Both the position numbers and the translations under genes were made by a program. Shown piece by piece: positions 52,485 through 61,356 of a stretch of 64,000 nt of DNA. The notes under the pieces are model-generated. The model made no database searches, was not told the DNA's origin, and saw only the letters and a program-made list of their open reading frames with translations. How positions within the stretch are numbered: the first letter of the stretch is position 1; the number at the start of each line of letters is the position of its first letter. This DNA is from Kosakonia sacchari SP1 (GTDB lineage Bacteria > Pseudomonadota > Gammaproteobacteria > Enterobacterales > Enterobacteriaceae): assembly GCF_000300455.3 (NCBI RefSeq), contig NZ_CP007215.2:2046001-2110000 (forward strand), read 5' to 3'.

Positions 52485-52982
52485 TTATTCTACTTCCGCT
52501 TTGGAATTAATTTTGCTGGTCGCAATTTTAGTCAGCAGATTGTCGGTGGTTTTTTCCTCTTCCAGCGTTTGCGCCAGAAGTGTTTTCGCTTTTTTATAGC
52601 CTAATTGGTCGGCAAGGGTGCAAAGCGTACCGTAAGAGGCAATTTCATAATGTTCAACTTTTTGCGCAGCGGCAATTAAAGCAGCGTCACGAATGGTACC
52701 TTTTTCGGTGCTTTCAATCACTTCGTCTGCTTCCTCTACCAGACCTTCCATTGCATGGCACTTCATGCGTTTTAACTTCAGGCCGCTTTCGGCTTCAAGT
52801 AGCTGATCGATGCGCTCTATCTGGCCTTGCGTCTCTTCCATATGTTGTTTGAAGGCTTGCACCAGCTCGGTGGTAGAGGCTTCGCGTGCCAGTTTGGCTA
52901 ACGCGCGGGCAAGTTGTTTTTCTGCGCTGTAAATGTCCGACAAGCCATGAATAAATAAATCGTTTAGCGTATTAATCTGCAT
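52485..52982 (-). CDS. yciF: YciF ferritin-like DUF892 protein
   Basis: A 165-residue protein very close to E. coli YciF (NDLFIHGLSDIYSAEKQLARALAKLAR, RMKCHAMEGLVEEADEVIESTEKG, KVEHYEIASYGTLCTLADQLGY). Helical ferritin-like fold with Glu/His ligands (YSAEKQ, VEHYEIASY). It lies between yciG and yciE, the order known in E. coli, where the operon is stress-induced. Confidence 0.94.
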   Translation of the reverse strand: MQINTLNDLFIHGLSDIYSAEKQLARALAKLAREASTTELVQAFKQHMEETQGQIERIDQLLEAESGLKLKRMKCHAMEGLVEEADEVIESTEKGTIRDAALIAAAQKVEHYEIASYGTLCTLADQLGYKKAKTLLAQTLEEEKTTDNLLTKIATSKINSKAEVE

Positions 52983-53082
52983 AATTAAAGACCTTTAATT
53001 TCAGGGTTAAAAATAGCGAGCCGTTGCCGGCTCGCCAGTAAGAAAATAAATATATTGATGCGGTAAAAAATTAAATCAGAAA

Positions 53083-53265
53083 TTAATCTCCTGATTTACG
53101 GCCACCGCTGTGGCTATTCTGGCCGCCTTTTTTACCTGCTTCGGAAGCGCGCTGTGGATCATTTTTGAAATTACCACCGCTGTGTTGACCGCCTTTGCGG
53201 CCCGCTTCGGACGCTTTTTCACGATCTTCGGCGAAATTACCTGAGCCGCCACGATGTTCAGCCAT
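53083..53265 (-). CDS. yciG: YciG KGG-repeat stress protein
   Basis: A 60-residue hydrophilic protein: AEHRGGSGNFAEDREKASEAGRKGGQHSGGNF and a second EAGKKGG unit. The KGG repeat is typical of YciG/GsiB-like stress proteins. GGGAG precedes the ATG. It is first in the yciGFE unit, with about 100 bases to yciF. Confidence 0.94.
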   Translation of the reverse strand: MAEHRGGSGNFAEDREKASEAGRKGGQHSGGNFKNDPQRASEAGKKGGQNSHSGGRKSGD

Positions 53266-53783
53266 AATATTTCTCCCGTTTCGTTGTTAAATATATGAAC
53301 ATGAATATTCGAAACCATGTTCACTGCGTTCAGGGATTAAAGTTAGTCGCTGTGGGGAAATAGTCAAACGTGAAAATTCCTACGTTAAAAAATACTCCGT
53401 TAGGTGTAGTTGCTGGTTATTTAAACAAAGCGGTATTGGGGATGTATCTTTAAAATAAGTGACTTAGCATAAAGTGGATAGAAAACGAATATTACCGTCC
53501 GTTATTACCTACCTTTTTTCATCTAATTATTGGCATGAAAATGGCATTTATTGACATAAATTTACATTTTGATTTTGGTAATCATCATTATTGCTTATGG
53601 TTTTAAGAGAAGTCTTAAACAGGGATGCAGAATGTATCTTGCCGTTTGGCTCGTAGCTCAGGCGGCAACTACTTTTAAACCTCATAACCGATACGTCACC
53701 CTGAACAGGAACGACTTTCTGCAAGTTCACTGAACTGTCGAACCGGGGAGTGCGCGTACAGCTTTTTTTGGTGAGGAAGCAAG
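53266..53783. promoter_or_regulatory. Divergent region between yciG and the formate dehydrogenase operon
   Basis: This 518-bp AT-rich gap has no convincing gene. Near yciG an inverted repeat GAACATG ... CATGTTC (53297-53322) surrounds GAATATTC. At 53531-53545 TGGCATGAAAATGGC has GG and GC 10 bases apart and faces the dehydrogenase operon, a possible sigma-54 promoter about 225 bases upstream of it. No FhlA-type enhancer was recognised. The rest shows nothing I can name. Confidence 0.4.
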
Positions 53784-56700
53784 ATGAGCCTGCAAAAATG
53801 TACCGTCCTGTACGACGGTAGGGCGCTGGTTGGCCCGGAAAATGTCCCGCTGATCGATTTTCTTGAAACCTGCAATATCACGCTGCCCCATGTTTGCTAC
53901 CACCCGGCGCTCGATCCGTTACAAACCTGCGATGTGTGCTGGGTCGAACAAGAGGGGAAGCTGGTGCGCGGCTGTACGCTGCGAAGCCATGACGGGCTGG
54001 TAATTAACTCGCTGGACACCCAGGCGCGCGCGGCGCGCGAAGAGGGCATGGATCGTCTGCTGGCTAAACATGAACTTTATTGCACCGTGTGCGAACACAA
54101 CACCGGCGACTGTACCTTGCATAACACTATGGTGGATATGCACATTCCCATTCAGCGCTACCCGTATACGCGCAAGCCTTATGTTAAAGATCACTCCAAC
54201 GCGTTTTACACCTACGATCCGGATCAATGCATATTATGTGGTCGCTGCGTGGACGCCTGTCAGAACGTGGAAGTCAACGAAACGCTGAGCATTGATTACA
54301 CCATGGAACACCCGCGCGTGCTGTGGGACGGCGGTAATCAGATTGCCGGTTCGAGCTGCGTTAGCTGCGGGCATTGCGTGACGGTCTGCCCGTGCAATGC
54401 GCTGCTGGAAAAAAGCATGCAGCCGGATGCCGGACCCTTCACCTCGATGCGCCAGTCGCTCAAACGCCCGCTGATAGATGTGATTAAAGTGCTGGAAAAA
54501 AGCATGCAGCCGGATGCCGGACCCTTCACCTCGATGCGCCAGTCGCTCAAACGCCCGCTGATAGATGTGATTAAAGTGCTGGAAAATTCCACCGGCGCCG
54601 AAATTATTTCCGGTATTTCGGTGATGGATACCGCGTTACGCCAGCAGGAGATCAAACGCACCAAAACCGTCTGCACTTATTGCGGCGTAGGATGCAGCTT
54701 TGAAATGTGGACCCGCGACCGCCAGCTTCTGAAAGTGCAGCCGGTGGTTGATGCGCCGGTAAATGGCATCTCCACCTGTGTTAAAGGCAAATTCGCATGG
54801 GATTTCATTAACAGCCCGCAGCGCCTGACTACGCCGCTTATCCGCGAAAATGACCGTTTTCGCCCGGCAAGCTGGGAGGAAGCGTTAACCCTTGTCGCCA
54901 GCCGCTTATTACAGACCCGTGACCAGTACGGACCGGACAGTATTGGTTTTATTGGTTCCAGCAAAGGCAGCAATGAGGAAGCGTATCTGACGCAGAAAAT
55001 TGCCCGCGCAATTATTGGCACCAACAGCGTGGATAACTCATCACGCTATTGCCAGAACCCGGCCACGGAAGGGCTGTTTCGCACGGTGGGTTATGGCGGC
55101 GATGCCGGGACGATTGACGATCTACAACAGGCCGAACTGATGATTATCGTCGGCAGCAACACGGCGGAAAACCATCCGGTGATCGCCTCACGCCTGAAAG
55201 CAGCAAAAAAACATCATGGGCAAAAATGGCTGGTGGTCGACCCAAGACGCCATGAAATGGCGGAGCGCGCCGACCTGCATTTACGCATCCATCCCGGCAG
55301 CGATCTGGTTTGGGCATCGGCGATGGCGCGTTATATGTTTGACCACGGTTATGAAGATGCAGGCTTCCTCGCGGAACGTGTCAACCAGGTTGACGCCTAT
55401 CGCCAGTCGCTAACCCCGTTTACGCTGGATTACGCCGCGCAAATCACCGGTATTCAGGAAGAGACACTGCGCGAAGCGGCAGAGCTGATTGGCAAGGCGG
55501 GCAGTGTCTGCATTATGTGGGCGATGGGTATCACGCAGCACAGCCACGGCGCGGACACCAGCACCGCGTTATCAAACCTGCTACTGGTGACCGGCAACTA
55601 TGGCCGACCCGGTACCGGCGGCTACCCGATGCGCGGGCATAACAATGTGCAGGGTGCCAGCGACTTTGGCTGCCTGAAAAACTTCTACCCTGGCTACGAA
55701 TCGGTCAGCGATCCGCAGATCCGCGAAAAGTGGGCCAACGCCTGGGGCGTACCGGCTGAACGCCTGTCGCTCAAGGTCGGCCAGGATAACTTTATGATGG
55801 TCGAACTGGCGCGCAAGGAGGTGATCCGCGCCATGTACGTCATTGGCGAAGAAACCGCCTTTTCCGATGCGGATGCGGAAAATGTCCATCAGGGCTTTAC
55901 CAACCTCGATTTTCTGGTGGTGCAGGATCTGTTTCTTAGCCGTACGGCGCAGTTTGCCGATGTGGTGTTGCCCGGCTGCCCGAGCGTGGAAAAAGAGGGT
56001 TCATTTGTGAACACCGAGCGGCGAATTCAGCGTTTCTACCCGGTTATGGAGCCGCTTGGCGACAGCCGCCCGGACTGGTGGATCCTCACGCAACTGGCGG
56101 CATGTATGGGCCATGACTGGGGCTATCAGCATCCGCAAGAGATCATGGCGGAAGTGGCGGGTATTGCCGAAATCTTTGCCGGAGTGAGCTATTCACGTCT
56201 TGAGGGCTGGAAATCGCAAATCTGGCCGATCAACGCCGATGGCAGCAGCACGCCGCTGCTTTATACCGAGCGCTTTAAATCCCCTGACGGGCGCGCCACG
56301 CTTTATCCGCTGAGCTGGCAACCGCCCGCCGAAGAAGCGGATGCCGAATATGACTTATTGCTCAACAATGGCCGGATGCTGGAGCATTTCCAGTCCACCA
56401 ACCAGAGCGGGCAGGGCGGGCGCACAACCAGCCTTTCGCCTGACTGGTTTGTGGAAATCAGCCCGCAACTGGCGAGCGCGCGCAGCTTGCAGGAAGGCGA
56501 CTGGGTAAAACTTATCTCCCGGCGCGGTGAAGTTGAGGTGCCGGTGGTGGTGACCGATCGCGTTCAGGGAAAGGTGCTGTTCATCTCCATTCATCAGGGC
56601 AAAGATGGCATTAACAAACTCACTGGCGAACACCACGATCCGTCTGTCAATACACCCGCCTATAAAGAGCTAGCCGTGCGACTGGAAACGCTGGATCGCC

Positions 56701-56843
56701 CGCCGCTGCCCGACCCGCTACCGAAGCACAATTTCCGCCACGGTAAACGTACCCCGATTGACAAGGTGCCAGTGGAAGAGAAATGGCGGCGCGCCGATTA
56801 CCGCGAACCGCCAGCAACCGAACCTCACCCGGAGAAATTCTGA
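53784..56843 (+). CDS. ForC-like molybdenum formate dehydrogenase with internal tandem duplication
   Basis: A 1019-residue cytoplasmic enzyme. In order: 2Fe-2S domain (C38, C49, C52, C64), NuoG-type cluster (H96, C100, C103, C110), two 4Fe-4S sites (C149-C159, C192-C202), the molybdopterin 4Fe-4S (C297, C300, C304, C332) and the bis-MGD domains. C423 (SSRYCQNPAT) is the likely Mo ligand, in place of Sec; the next residue is Gln, not the His of classical formate dehydrogenases, as in Bacillus YjgC/YrhE (ForC). Residues 208-236 are repeated exactly as 237-265. The DUF1641 gene behind it supports the ForC assignment. Confidence 0.85.
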   Translation: MSLQKCTVLYDGRALVGPENVPLIDFLETCNITLPHVCYHPALDPLQTCDVCWVEQEGKLVRGCTLRSHDGLVINSLDTQARAAREEGMDRLLAKHELYCTVCEHNTGDCTLHNTMVDMHIPIQRYPYTRKPYVKDHSNAFYTYDPDQCILCGRCVDACQNVEVNETLSIDYTMEHPRVLWDGGNQIAGSSCVSCGHCVTVCPCNALLEKSMQPDAGPFTSMRQSLKRPLIDVIKVLEKSMQPDAGPFTSMRQSLKRPLIDVIKVLENSTGAEIISGISVMDTALRQQEIKRTKTVCTYCGVGCSFEMWTRDRQLLKVQPVVDAPVNGISTCVKGKFAWDFINSPQRLTTPLIRENDRFRPASWEEALTLVASRLLQTRDQYGPDSIGFIGSSKGSNEEAYLTQKIARAIIGTNSVDNSSRYCQNPATEGLFRTVGYGGDAGTIDDLQQAELMIIVGSNTAENHPVIASRLKAAKKHHGQKWLVVDPRRHEMAERADLHLRIHPGSDLVWASAMARYMFDHGYEDAGFLAERVNQVDAYRQSLTPFTLDYAAQITGIQEETLREAAELIGKAGSVCIMWAMGITQHSHGADTSTALSNLLLVTGNYGRPGTGGYPMRGHNNVQGASDFGCLKNFYPGYESVSDPQIREKWANAWGVPAERLSLKVGQDNFMMVELARKEVIRAMYVIGEETAFSDADAENVHQGFTNLDFLVVQDLFLSRTAQFADVVLPGCPSVEKEGSFVNTERRIQRFYPVMEPLGDSRPDWWILTQLAACMGHDWGYQHPQEIMAEVAGIAEIFAGVSYSRLEGWKSQIWPINADGSSTPLLYTERFKSPDGRATLYPLSWQPPAEEADAEYDLLLNNGRMLEHFQSTNQSGQGGRTTSLSPDWFVEISPQLASARSLQEGDWVKLISRRGEVEVPVVVTDRVQGKVLFISIHQGKDGINKLTGEHHDPSVNTPAYKELAVRLETLDRPPLPDPLPKHNFRHGKRTPIDKVPVEEKWRRADYREPPATEPHPEKF
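54405..54578 (+). repeat. Exact 87-bp in-frame tandem duplication inside the dehydrogenase gene
   Basis: Bases 54405-54491 and 54492-54578 are identical (29 codons, starting CTGGAAAAAAGCATGCAGCC). The duplication lies between the last ferredoxin-type cysteine and the molybdopterin domain. Confidence 0.95.
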
Positions 56844-57322
56844 TGGCAAAAGCGATTGATTATCAGCCGGAACCGGCAAAAATTGGCCCCGACGCCCATG
56901 AAGAACTGGCGCGGCTGCTGGAGTCGCTGCATCAGCATGGTGTGCTGCGCCTGGCGAATGATTTGGTGGGTGCCAATCAGGACATCGCCCAGGTTTTAGT
57001 AAAGGGTTTACAGCGCGAAGGCACGCTCAATGCGATACAGAATATCTCGGTGCTGCTGCTCGCGCTCTCCAGCATTCCGCCAGAGAAAATGTATAAACTG
57101 GCCTTCGGCCTGCGCGATATGGCCGATGCGCTAAGTCAGCCTGCCGGGGCGGGCGAGCATAATGCGCCTGGTCTGCAGGGCGCGTGGAAGATGCTACAGG
57201 ACGAGGATCTGTGGCATGCCCTGCAACCTCTGCTCAGTGGGATGAAAGCCTTCGCGCGGCGCATGGAGCAACCAGTTGATAAGCCGATCTCCGCGTGGAC
57301 CGGTAAACCCAGCGACGCATAA
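56843..57322 (+). CDS. DUF1641 protein, ForE-like partner of the formate dehydrogenase
   Basis: A 159-residue protein; its ATG overlaps the dehydrogenase stop by one base (TGATG). It is helical (HEELARLLESLHQHGVLRLANDLVGAN) and has the DUF1641 core (LVKGLQREGTLNAIQNISVLLLALSSIPPEKMYKLAFGLRDM). In Bacillus, DUF1641 proteins (YjgD/YrhD) pair with ForC-type dehydrogenases and link them to the quinone pool. The C-terminus here continues with a second helical part (GAWKMLQDEDLWHALQPLLSGMKAFA). Confidence 0.85.
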   Translation: MAKAIDYQPEPAKIGPDAHEELARLLESLHQHGVLRLANDLVGANQDIAQVLVKGLQREGTLNAIQNISVLLLALSSIPPEKMYKLAFGLRDMADALSQPAGAGEHNAPGLQGAWKMLQDEDLWHALQPLLSGMKAFARRMEQPVDKPISAWTGKPSDA

Positions 57323-58698
57323 TGAACGGGGAAACCGCCCTGTTGCTGGCGCGCGGCCAGTTTGCTTTTACTATCGGCTTTCATATTGTGCTGGCGGCCT
57401 TTTCCATTGGTCTGGCGCATTTTTTGATGTTCCTTGAGGCGATGTGGCTCTGGCGCAAGCAGACGCACTGGCTGTCGCTATGGCGCTACTGGAGCAAAAT
57501 TTTTGCCCTTAACGTGGCGGTGGGCGTGGTCACCGGCGTGGTGATGGAGTTTGCTTTCGGGACGAACTGGAGTGGGCTGGCCAGCCGCGCGGGGGCAGTG
57601 CTCGGCCCGATGATGTACATGGAAGTGCTGGTCGCATTCTTTCTTGAAGCGGGATTTATGGGCGTGGTGCTTTTCGGCATGGGTAAAGTCCGGCCGTGGG
57701 TGCATTTTATGGCGACCTGCATTGTGGCACTTGGTTCGCTGTTCAGCGCGTTTTGGATCGTTGCGGCCAACTCATGGATGCAGACGCCGGATGGCTTCGC
57801 CGTGGCGGCCGATGGGCGCTTTGTGCCGGTCGACTGGTGGGCGGCGATTATTAACCCGTCATTTCCCTGGCGCATGGCGCATATGGTGGTGGCGGCAATG
57901 TTAGGCACGGCGTGCCTGGTGGCGGCGTGCGGGGCGTGGCATCTGCTGCGCGAGGCTCGACATCCGGCGGCGCGGCAGATGTTTTCACTGGGCCTGTGGA
58001 TGCTGGTGATAATGGCACCGGTACAGATCGTGCTTGGCGATCTGCATGGCGAAAACACGCGCGACCATCAGCCGATAAAACTGGCAGCGATGGAAGGTGC
58101 GTGGGATCCGCCGCCGCCGGGCGAAGGCGAGCCGCTGCGATTGTTTGCGCTGCCGGACATGCAACAGCGGCGCAACTTATATGAAGTCGCCATTCCCGAT
58201 ATCGGTTCGCTCTACTTGCGCCACAATCTTGAAGGGCGCATTCATACACTCAACCAGTACCCGGCGGAAGCGTTGCCGTGGGTGCCGGTGGTGTTCTGGT
58301 CGTTTCGCGTGATGGTCGGGCTTGGCATCGCCATGGCGGCAGCGGGCATTGCCGGGCTGGTGGTGCGCCTGCGGGGGCGTTTGTGGCACGCACACTGGTT
58401 ACAACGTGTGATGGTGCTGCTGGCACCCGCCGGATTTATCGCCATGCTCGCGGGCTGGCTGGTTACGGAGGCGGGGCGTCAGCCGTGGACGGTCTACGGC
58501 TTGCTGCGTACATCGCACAGCGTTGCGCCAGTTTCAGCGGAACTGGTTCTGGGCTCATTGCTGGTAACCGTGGCGGTTTATATTGCGCTCTTTGCGTTGG
58601 GGCTGGGATTTTTGCTTAAGCTGATGTCGCGCTTACCCGTCAGGCATGAAGAGAGTGCCATGCCCGAGGTTGCCGAACGCACCGGGAAGGGGACGTAA
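57322..58698 (+). CDS. cydA-like: Cytochrome bd-type quinol oxidase subunit I
   Basis: A 458-residue membrane protein with about nine helices. H21 (GFHIVLAAF) matches the haem b595 ligand; MEFAFGTNWSG, FFLEAGFMG, ANSWMQTP and EAGRQPWTVYGLLRT are bd hallmarks. The quinol loop is short, as in CIO-type enzymes. It starts in a 1-base overlap with the DUF1641 gene. It is clearly diverged from the housekeeping CydA and should pass electrons from quinol to O2. Confidence 0.92.
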   Translation: MNGETALLLARGQFAFTIGFHIVLAAFSIGLAHFLMFLEAMWLWRKQTHWLSLWRYWSKIFALNVAVGVVTGVVMEFAFGTNWSGLASRAGAVLGPMMYMEVLVAFFLEAGFMGVVLFGMGKVRPWVHFMATCIVALGSLFSAFWIVAANSWMQTPDGFAVAADGRFVPVDWWAAIINPSFPWRMAHMVVAAMLGTACLVAACGAWHLLREARHPAARQMFSLGLWMLVIMAPVQIVLGDLHGENTRDHQPIKLAAMEGAWDPPPPGEGEPLRLFALPDMQQRRNLYEVAIPDIGSLYLRHNLEGRIHTLNQYPAEALPWVPVVFWSFRVMVGLGIAMAAAGIAGLVVRLRGRLWHAHWLQRVMVLLAPAGFIAMLAGWLVTEAGRQPWTVYGLLRTSHSVAPVSAELVLGSLLVTVAVYIALFALGLGFLLKLMSRLPVRHEESAMPEVAERTGKGT

Positions 58699-58699
58699 T

Positions 58700-59686
58700 A
58701 TGCCGGATATTTTACGTTTGCCCTGGCTTGATGCACTTTCTGCCGCTGCACTGGCGCTCAGTTTGCTGATCTATGTTCTGCTTGATGGCACAGATTTGGG
58801 CACCGGCATCCTGTGCGCATTTCAGCGCAGCCCGGAGTCGCGCCATGTTATCAATCTCTCTTTATTGCCGGTCTGGGATGGCAATGAAACCTGGCTGGTG
58901 CTCACGGCGGGCGGCTTGCTGGGACTATTCCCGCTGGCGTACGGCATCATCCTCAGCGCACTCTATATCCCGGTGTTTGTGATGTTGCTGGCGCTGGTGA
59001 TGCGCGGCATGGCAATTGAGTATCGCCACTATGCGCCACGGCTGTTTGACCTGATGCTGGTGGCTGGTTCGCTGTTGGCAGCGCTGGCGCAGGGGATTAT
59101 TGTGGGGGCGCTGCTACAGGGGATTGCCACCGATGGGCGCCAGTTTACCGGCAACGGCTTTGAGTGGCTGCGTCCTTTTCCGCTCTATTGCGGCCTGGCG
59201 CTGGTGTGTGGATATAGCCTGATGGGAGCCGGGTGGATAATCTGGCGCTGCACCGGCGAGCTGGAAACGTGGGGAAGGCGGGTGATGCCGTGGCTCGCCA
59301 TCGTCACCGGATTACTGCTGGCGGATTTGTTGGCGTGGACTACGCAACTGCATGAAACCTGGCGTCAGCATCTGTTTAATATCTGGCTTTGGTTACCGCT
59401 GTTACTGGTGGGTGTACTGGCGGTGATGTTGTTTGGGGTTGGTCTGATTTTGCGTAGGCCTTTTTTACCCCTTGCCGGCGTGTTAGTGATGGTCAGTTGT
59501 GCTTTTTGTGCGCTGGTGTTTACGCTTTTTCCGTGGATAGTGCCGGCTGTTCTCAGCATTACGCAGACCGCCGCACCACCGGCCACGCAACGATTTCTGC
59601 TGCTGACGTTTGCGTTACTGGTGCCAGTAACGTTGCTTTATAACAGCTGGGTTTTTCGCATTTTCAGTGGAAAAATTGCGGGTTAG
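58700..59686 (+). CDS. cydB-like: Cytochrome bd-type quinol oxidase subunit II
   Basis: A 328-residue membrane protein; the ATG at 58700 follows the subunit I stop at once. Family signature: LLDGTDLGTGIL, VWDGNETWLVLTAGGLLGLFPLAYG, and FPLYCGLALVCGYSLMGAGW. It has about eight helices and partners subunit I. No CydX-like short protein follows. The operon dehydrogenase-DUF1641-CydAB suggests direct coupling of formate oxidation to oxygen reduction. Confidence 0.92.
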   Translation: MPDILRLPWLDALSAAALALSLLIYVLLDGTDLGTGILCAFQRSPESRHVINLSLLPVWDGNETWLVLTAGGLLGLFPLAYGIILSALYIPVFVMLLALVMRGMAIEYRHYAPRLFDLMLVAGSLLAALAQGIIVGALLQGIATDGRQFTGNGFEWLRPFPLYCGLALVCGYSLMGAGWIIWRCTGELETWGRRVMPWLAIVTGLLLADLLAWTTQLHETWRQHLFNIWLWLPLLLVGVLAVMLFGVGLILRRPFLPLAGVLVMVSCAFCALVFTLFPWIVPAVLSITQTAAPPATQRFLLLTFALLVPVTLLYNSWVFRIFSGKIAG

Positions 59687-59755
59687 TTCGGCAAAACAGG
59701 CTATAAAGTAAAGGCGAGATTTACAGTAAGCAACAGCATGCGCGGAGACTTATCC

Positions 59756-59959
59756 ATGGCTATAGCAAAAGCTTATAATTTAAAGCAGGCGTATCAAATG
59801 ATTAGCTCAGGAAAGCACCAGCAAGTCGAGCTGGCATTTGATGTCGATGCGGATACTTTTTTTATGCTCTCGGCAAATTACGGCAACAGCGGGGCGAAGA
59901 TTGCCCGTCACGATAACCATTTTGTGCTCAGGCTGGAGAAAGAAGCCGCTTCAGGTTGA
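59756..59959 (+). CDS. Small protein of unknown function (67 residues)
   Basis: The ATG at 59756 has GGAG 9 bases before it. The product is soluble (AIAKAYNLKQAYQMISSGKH, ELAFDVDADTFFMLSANYGN, KIARHDNHFVLRLEKEA), with a helix then beta strands. It lies 69 bases after the oxidase genes and may have its own promoter. Family not recognised. Confidence 0.55.
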   Translation: MAIAKAYNLKQAYQMISSGKHQQVELAFDVDADTFFMLSANYGNSGAKIARHDNHFVLRLEKEAASG

Positions 59960-60190
59960 ACACACTCGGGTAGCATACGCATACTTCACCAGTGGCTCAG
60001 GAGTGCAGGCGACGGGCGGATTATTCGCAACCGACGCTATGTCATCTCCGCGTTATATTTATCCCTTTTAATAGCCGCGAGCCCTGCCACTGACTCTGTT
60101 TTCTCCGGCTTGCGGCTTCATTTGTTGTTACCCTGATTTCGCGGCGGCGCACTTTGCCGCCGCGCTCAAACTCGTTATCTACCAATTATT

Positions 60191-60215
60191 CCCGGCATTA
60201 TGCCGGGTTTTTTTT
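60191..60215 (+). terminator. Terminator overlapping the end of the tetR gene
   Basis: CCCGGCAT-T-ATGCCGGG is followed by eight T on the plus strand. It stops transcription coming from the 59756 gene. A GGCGGC ... GCCGCC hairpin lies upstream at about 60142. Confidence 0.8.
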
Positions 60216-60803
60216 CTCTGCGCGCAGCCCATTCGCCAGCAAGCTAAACGCGTCAATCACTTTGGGCAGCGTCTGTTGCGGGTTATTACTGGCGGCAACC
60301 CATAACGCGGCATTCAACGCTGCGCCATTGAGTAAACGCGCGGCGGATTCCACATCCACCTCTTTCATCTCGCCGTTTGCCACCATGTCAGCTACCGCAA
60401 TACGGGTGGCCTGTAGACAGGCATTCTGGCTTGGCCAGCGCGAAGGATCGCCAAGAAACGCCGGGCCATCGAGCAACACAATGCGCTGGATTTCAGGATC
60501 GAGCGCCATCTCGATATAGGCGACACCTTCAGCCAGCAGCGCATCCCAGGCATTATCGGTGGCGTGCGCCTGCATCTTCGCGCGCTGCGCCATTTCGCCA
60601 TCGACCTGCGCCACCACGGCGGCAAGTAAGCCCTGTTTATCGCCAAAGTTGTGGTACAGCGCCCCGCGCGTTAAGCCGACACTGGCGGTCAGTTCATCCA
60701 TCGATGCCGCCGTAAAGCCTTTTTCGGCAAACGCCTTGCGGGCAGCGGCGATAAGTTTGGCGCGGTTCTCTTCCATGGTTTGCGCGCGACGTTTAACGAC
60801 CAT
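60198..60803 (-). CDS. TetR-family repressor
   Basis: A 201-residue regulator. The N-terminal HTH is clear (AARKAFAEKGFTAASMDELTASVGLTRGALYHNFGDKQGLL). The C-terminal helical domain (AAVVAQVDGEMAQRAKM ... LLNGAALNAALWVAASNNP) has a TetR_C-like ligand pocket of unknown specificity. It is divergent from a Rid-family gene, and three inverted repeats fill the gap between them. It probably represses both. Confidence 0.9.
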   Translation of the reverse strand: MVVKRRAQTMEENRAKLIAAARKAFAEKGFTAASMDELTASVGLTRGALYHNFGDKQGLLAAVVAQVDGEMAQRAKMQAHATDNAWDALLAEGVAYIEMALDPEIQRIVLLDGPAFLGDPSRWPSQNACLQATRIAVADMVANGEMKEVDVESAARLLNGAALNAALWVAASNNPQQTLPKVIDAFSLLANGLRAEKKNPA

Positions 60804-60821
60804 ACTGACTCCATTTTAAAT

Positions 60822-60884
60822 ACATCGCGTATGTGAATTGACATACGCTGTGTATGTGGATTAACTTCATATACGAAGTGTATC
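60822..60884. promoter_or_regulatory. Three TetR-type operator dyads between tetR and rid
   Basis: ACAT-CGCGT-ATGT (60822-60834), ACATAC-GCTGT-GTATGT (60841-60857) and ATAC-GAAGT-GTAT (60871-60883) share the pattern AYAC-N5-GTRT. All have a 5-base centre. Confidence 0.72.
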
Positions 60885-60911
60885 TTAAATCCAGCCATAA
60901 AAGGTAACCCT

Positions 60912-61313
60912 ATGATCCCTCGCGAACCCGTTTTTCCCGCTCATCGCCATGCGTTGTATGAACAACATGGTTACTCCGCCGCAATACGCTCCGGCGATCT
61001 GCTGTTTGTTTCCGGCCAGGTTGGCAGCCGCGCCGATGGCAGCCCGGAGCCCGATTTCGCCGCCCAGGTGCGCCTCGCGTTCGACAATCTGCAGGCCACG
61101 CTGGCGGCGGCGGGGTGTACTTTTGATGATCTGGTTGATGTCACCACCTTTCATACGGATCCGGAAAACCAGTTCGCCACCATCATGGAGGTCAAACAGG
61201 CGATTTTCCCACAGCCACCGTATCCCAACTGGACAGCCGTGGGCGTGAACTGGCTGGCGGGTTTTGATTTCGAAATTAAGGTGATTGCGCGTATTCCCGA
61301 ACGCGCGGCATAA
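60912..61313 (+). CDS. Rid (YjgF/YER057c) family protein without the RidA arginine
   Basis: A 133-residue trimer-type protein (LLFVSGQVGSRADGS, AFDNLQATLAAAGCTFDDLVDVTTFHTD, FEIKVIARIP). RidA enzymes that hydrolyse enamines/imines use an Arg in PxR near residue 105; here W107 (PYPNWTAVGVNWL) takes that place. It is thus of another Rid subgroup, probably with a different reaction. Transcription is likely controlled by the divergent TetR protein. Confidence 0.85.
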   Translation: MIPREPVFPAHRHALYEQHGYSAAIRSGDLLFVSGQVGSRADGSPEPDFAAQVRLAFDNLQATLAAAGCTFDDLVDVTTFHTDPENQFATIMEVKQAIFPQPPYPNWTAVGVNWLAGFDFEIKVIARIPERAA

Positions 61314-61339
61314 AAAAGCCTGCGACAGGTCGCAGGCTT
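61312..61339. terminator. Terminator between rid and katG
   Basis: GCCTGCGAC and GTCGCAGGC (61318-61337) form a perfect stem with A-run before it; on the minus strand TTTTTT follows, so it mainly serves katG. Confidence 0.82.
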
Positions 61340-61356
61340 GAGGATAAAGCGTGAGA

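Noticed and set aside
53076-53324. 82-codon minus-strand ORF over yciG
   Set aside because: It is another frame of yciG, whose KGG repeats and start are clear.
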